Positions 5,766-7,555 of a stretch of DNA of 7,555 nucleotides are shown here, piece after piece. A model generated the notes under the pieces. That model searched no databases. It had not been told where the DNA came from and saw only the letters and a program-made list of their open reading frames with translations. The stretch's first letter is position 1. Each line of letters opens with the position of its first letter. The translations under genes and the position numbers were made by a program. Source of the DNA: JBDTSW01 sp039930945 (GTDB taxonomy: Bacteria > Actinomycetota > Thermoleophilia > Solirubrobacterales > 70-9); contig JBDTSW010000102.1 of assembly GCA_039930945.1 (NCBI GenBank), forward strand, positions 1 to 7,555, given 5' to 3'.

Positions 5766-5798
5766 ATGAATTCTGACCACGGCAGCTCCGGGCCTTGA
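5766..5798 (+). CDS. Possible 10-codon leader ORF overlapping the marP start
   Basis: ATG at 5766 opens MNSDHGSSGP, whose TGA (5796-5798) overlaps the TTG start of the protease in a TTGA junction, mirroring the arrangement on the PBP side. No TANNNT element or Shine-Dalgarno sequence is seen upstream, so support is weaker than for the PBP leader. It may simply be chance; the interest is that the protease TTG has no ribosome binding site of its own. Confidence 0.25.
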   Translation: MNSDHGSSGP

Positions 5799-6955
5799 CG
5801 CCCGTCGACGTCCTCATCGCCATCTTCGTGCTCGCACTGGCCGCGCTCGGCTACGAGCGGGGCCTGATCCGCGGCGCCCCGCCGCTGATCGGCTTCGTCG
5901 CCGGCGCCGCGATCGGGGGACGGCTGGGGCCGGAGCTTCTCAGCGATGGCTCGGAGTCGGCGTACGCGCCGGTGGTGACGCTCGGCAGTGGGCTGCTGCT
6001 CGGCGCCGCGCTGGCGGTGGCGCTGGAGGGAGTGGGCTCGGTCATCCGCCGTCGGGCCCGGATCGAGGGGGCGGCCAGGGCGCTCGACGGGATCGGCGGA
6101 GCGGCGCTGATGGGGGCGCTCGGCCTGCTGGTCGTCTGGGCGGTCGGCGCCGTCGCCCTGCACTCCAGCGGCTCCGGCTCCGTCGAGCTGCGCTCGGCGG
6201 TGCAGCGCTCCGCGATCCTCGGGGCGCTCAACGAGGTGCTGCCTCCGTCCGGCCCACTGCTGAACGTGTTGCGGCGGATCGACCCGACGCCGACCGTGGC
6301 AGGCCCCGAGGCGAAGGTGGGCCCGCCCGATCCCAAGGTCGCCGAGAACCCGGAGGTCGACGCCGCTGGCGACAGCGTCGTCAAGGTCCTGGGAACCGCC
6401 TGCGGGCTCGGCGTCGAGGGCTCCGGATGGGTGATCGCGCCCGAGCTGGTGGCGACCAACGCCCACGTGATCGCCGGCGAGGCGGACACGACGGTGTCGC
6501 CGCGCCCCGGCTCGCCCGAGCTCGACGCCGAGGCGGTCCACTATCAGCCGCGCAACGACTTCGCCCTGCTTGAAGTCCCGGGCCTGGGGCTGTCCGCGCT
6601 GGAGCTGGTCGGCGATCCGCAGTCGGGGACGGCGGGCGCCGTCCTCGGCTACCCGGAGAACGGGCCCTTCACGGTCGTCCCAGCTCGCCTGGGAACGACG
6701 GCCGAGGTGGTCAGCCAGGACTCCTATGGCCGCGGCCCGGTGAAGCGCCGGATGACCTCGCTTCGGGGCGGGGTGCGCAGCGGCAACTCCGGCGGGCCGA
6801 TGGTCGATGGCGAAGGACGCGTGCTGACCACCGTCTTCGGCTCCGAGCAGACCAAGGGCAGGCCCGCCGGGGGCCTGGGCGTGCCGAACGAGGTCGCGTC
6901 CGAGGCGCTGCACGGCGAGCTTGAGCCCACCCGCACGGGTCCCTGCGCCGCGTGA
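5795..6955 (+). CDS. marP: MarP-like membrane-anchored periplasmic serine protease
   Basis: This 386-residue protein joins an N-terminal CvpA-like membrane domain (about residues 1-125, four hydrophobic helices) to a trypsin-like protease domain facing outward. The catalytic triad is H224 (TNAHVI), D255 (NDFALLEV) and S332 (SGNSGGPM). C203, just before the protease core, and C384, two residues from the C-terminus, match the cysteine pair that forms the regulatory disulfide in mycobacterial MarP; the spacings C203 to H224 and S332 to C384 are 21 and 52 residues, as I recall for MarP. In Mycobacterium tuberculosis MarP supports acid and oxidative resistance and activates the peptidoglycan hydrolase RipA; that role here is inference. 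The start is TTG 5795, because a stop lies in frame at 5774 and MTPVDVLIAIFVLALAALGY fits a CvpA start. No Shine-Dalgarno is present. It is divergent from a PBP gene. Confidence 0.93.
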   Translation: MTPVDVLIAIFVLALAALGYERGLIRGAPPLIGFVAGAAIGGRLGPELLSDGSESAYAPVVTLGSGLLLGAALAVALEGVGSVIRRRARIEGAARALDGIGGAALMGALGLLVVWAVGAVALHSSGSGSVELRSAVQRSAILGALNEVLPPSGPLLNVLRRIDPTPTVAGPEAKVGPPDPKVAENPEVDAAGDSVVKVLGTACGLGVEGSGWVIAPELVATNAHVIAGEADTTVSPRPGSPELDAEAVHYQPRNDFALLEVPGLGLSALELVGDPQSGTAGAVLGYPENGPFTVVPARLGTTAEVVSQDSYGRGPVKRRMTSLRGGVRSGNSGGPMVDGEGRVLTTVFGSEQTKGRPAGGLGVPNEVASEALHGELEPTRTGPCAA

Positions 6956-6958
6956 GGC

Positions 6959-7115
6959 ATAACTCCGCCGCCTCCCTCCGGGATAACTCCGCCGGGATGC
7001 TCCGCTTCGGAATACCTCCGGCCAGATCCTCCGAAATAACTCCACCGGAATGCTCCGCTTCGGAATAACTCCGGCCAGGTCCTCCGAAATAACTCCACCG
7101 GAATGCTCCGCTTCG
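6959..7115 (+). repeat. Intergenic direct-repeat array, 53-bp period
   Basis: Starting 3 bases after the marP stop, ATAACTCC-type modules recur at 6959, 6983, 7012 (ATACCTCC), 7036, 7065 and 7089, with spacing alternating exactly 24 and 29 bases. This makes a 53-bp unit: copy 1 is 6983-7035, copy 2 is 7036-7088 (4 differences from copy 1), and copy 3 matches copy 2 for 27 bases (7089-7115) before diverging. A half unit leads the array. Each unit can fold: in copy 2, CCGGA 7045-7049 pairs with TCCGG 7070-7074, and TCCG 7054-7057 with CGGA 7061-7064. The period is not a multiple of 3, so it is not a coding repeat. The rest of the gap to 7208 shows no gene. Confidence 0.88.
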
Positions 7116-7174
7116 CGTCCGCTTCCGGCGGGCGAGGGCCCAGGCCTTACCCGGCAGGGTGGCTGTGGTCTGCC

Positions 7175-7187
7175 GCGACTTCGTCGC
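7175..7187. promoter_or_regulatory. Inverted repeat upstream of the HxlR gene, possible operator
   Basis: GCGAC (7175-7179), TTC, GTCGC (7183-7187) is a perfect 5-bp inverted repeat. It ends 21 bases before the TACTCT element, at or just upstream of where a -35 would lie, so it could be an operator for the HxlR protein itself. Arms this short and GC-rich are weak evidence. Confidence 0.25.
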
Positions 7188-7208
7188 TAGCCCGGACCGG
7201 TGGTTGGT

Positions 7209-7214
7209 TACTCT
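7209..7214 (+). promoter_or_regulatory. -10 element TACTCT for the HxlR gene
   Basis: TACTCT fits TANNNT and is followed by 8 bases and the GTG at 7223, so the transcript would have a leader of about two bases. No convincing -35 is seen. The geometry is close to that of the elements at 2550, 3070 and 5746. Confidence 0.45.
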
Positions 7215-7222
7215 CAGTAAGC

Positions 7223-7555
7223 GTGGGGGGAGGTTCCACAGCCGAGGGCGGGCCGGCCCGCGTCTGTCCCGACTTCCATCAGGCGGTGGAGTTGGTCGGC
7301 AAGCGCTGGGCGGGAGCGATCCTCTGGGCCCTGTCGGAGCGCCCGCACTACTTCGCCGACCTCTGCGCGGCCGTCCCCGGCATCTCCGATCGGCTGCTCT
7401 CGGCCCGGCTGCGAGAGCTCGAGGCCGAGGGCCTGGTCGAGCGCTCGGTGCACCCGGGCACCCGCGCACGTGTCTCCTATGCCCTCACCGAGAAGGGCAC
7501 GGCCCTGGAGCCCGCGCTGCGCGAGCTGCGCGACTGGGCGCTGGCCTGGAAGACG
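7223..7555 (+). CDS. HxlR-family winged-helix transcriptional regulator (3' end outside window)
   Basis: The frame is open for 111 codons from GTG 7223 to the window end with no stop. The product matches the HxlR pattern throughout: C15-PDF near the N-terminus, VGKRWAGAILWALSERPHYF for the first helices, DLCAAVPGISDRLLSARLRE as helix-turn-helix with recognition helix, LEAEGLVERSVHPGTRARVS into the wing, and YALTEKGTALEPALRELRDW for the C-terminal dimerisation helix. HxlR proteins bind DNA as dimers and often sense redox or electrophile stress through the conserved N-terminal cysteine; C15 is in that position. Family members are usually about 110-130 residues, so only a few residues should be missing. 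The start is supported by a TACTCT -10 element 8 bases upstream; there is no Shine-Dalgarno. No divergent target gene is visible on the left side. Confidence 0.9.
   Translation, partial: MGGGSTAEGGPARVCPDFHQAVELVGKRWAGAILWALSERPHYFADLCAAVPGISDRLLSARLRELEAEGLVERSVHPGTRARVSYALTEKGTALEPALRELRDWALAWKT

Noticed and set aside
4028..5776. 582-codon open frame on the plus strand opposite the PBP gene
   Set aside because: It is an antisense shadow of a high-GC gene: Arg-, Gly- and Ala-rich, with no recognisable domain, while the minus strand carries STFK, SCN and KTG in the right order.
5744..7045. 433-codon open frame on the minus strand opposite the marP gene
   Set aside because: It starts inside the 53-bp array and reads as low-complexity Arg/Gly/Ala/Pro sequence. 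The plus strand has a complete CvpA plus protease architecture with catalytic triad.
6959..7115. CRISPR array
   Set aside because: Successive units are near-identical over their whole length, with no unique spacers, and no cas genes are nearby.
7116..7222. tRNA or other structured RNA gene between the array and the HxlR gene
   Set aside because: No T-loop (GGTTCGA-type) sequence or cloverleaf pairing could be found on either strand; only a short GCGAC/GTCGC inverted repeat is present.

Overview
The window is GC-rich (most third codon positions are G or C) and looks like a chromosomal segment of an actinobacterium. The deep-branching Thermoleophilia/Solirubrobacterales are my best guess. The guess rests on the MarP-type protease, the penicillin-binding protein with an NTF2-like N-terminal region, the HxlR regulator, and several promoters of the TANNNT type that sit almost on top of start codons. 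The taxonomy is inference. No phage, transposon, CRISPR or RNA gene was recognised.

Layout: (1) 2-1773, plus strand: the C-terminal end of a divergent glutamate synthase large subunit, followed by a small unknown protein whose GTG start overlaps the gltB stop. (2) 1841-2401, minus strand: a zinc-ribbon plus FHA-domain protein, convergent with the first block. (3) 2402-2565: an AT-richer divergent intergenic region with an exact 9-bp tandem repeat. (4) 2566-3947, plus strand: an SRPBCC-fold protein, a lipoprotein with a DUF4352-like look, and a small four-helix membrane protein. (5) 3942-3964: an 11-bp-arm palindrome that contains the stop codons of both convergent neighbours. (6) 3959-5701, minus strand: a class B penicillin-binding protein preceded by an 11-codon leader ORF that overlaps its start. 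(7) 5795-6955, plus strand: a MarP-like membrane serine protease, divergent from the PBP. (8) 6959-7115: an intergenic array with a 53-bp period that shares its core with the palindrome at 3942. (9) 7223-7555, plus strand: an HxlR-family regulator cut by the window end.

The most coherent functional unit is the divergent pair of PBP and MarP. One builds peptidoglycan cross-links, and the other, by analogy with mycobacterial MarP, activates envelope targets under stress. They share a 93-bp control region holding a TAGATT -10 element, a 13-bp palindrome at the predicted transcription start, and a short leader ORF on each side that overlaps the main start codon. The rest is metabolic or housekeeping content, with two intergenic repeat features and a set of leaderless-type promoters as the unusual elements.
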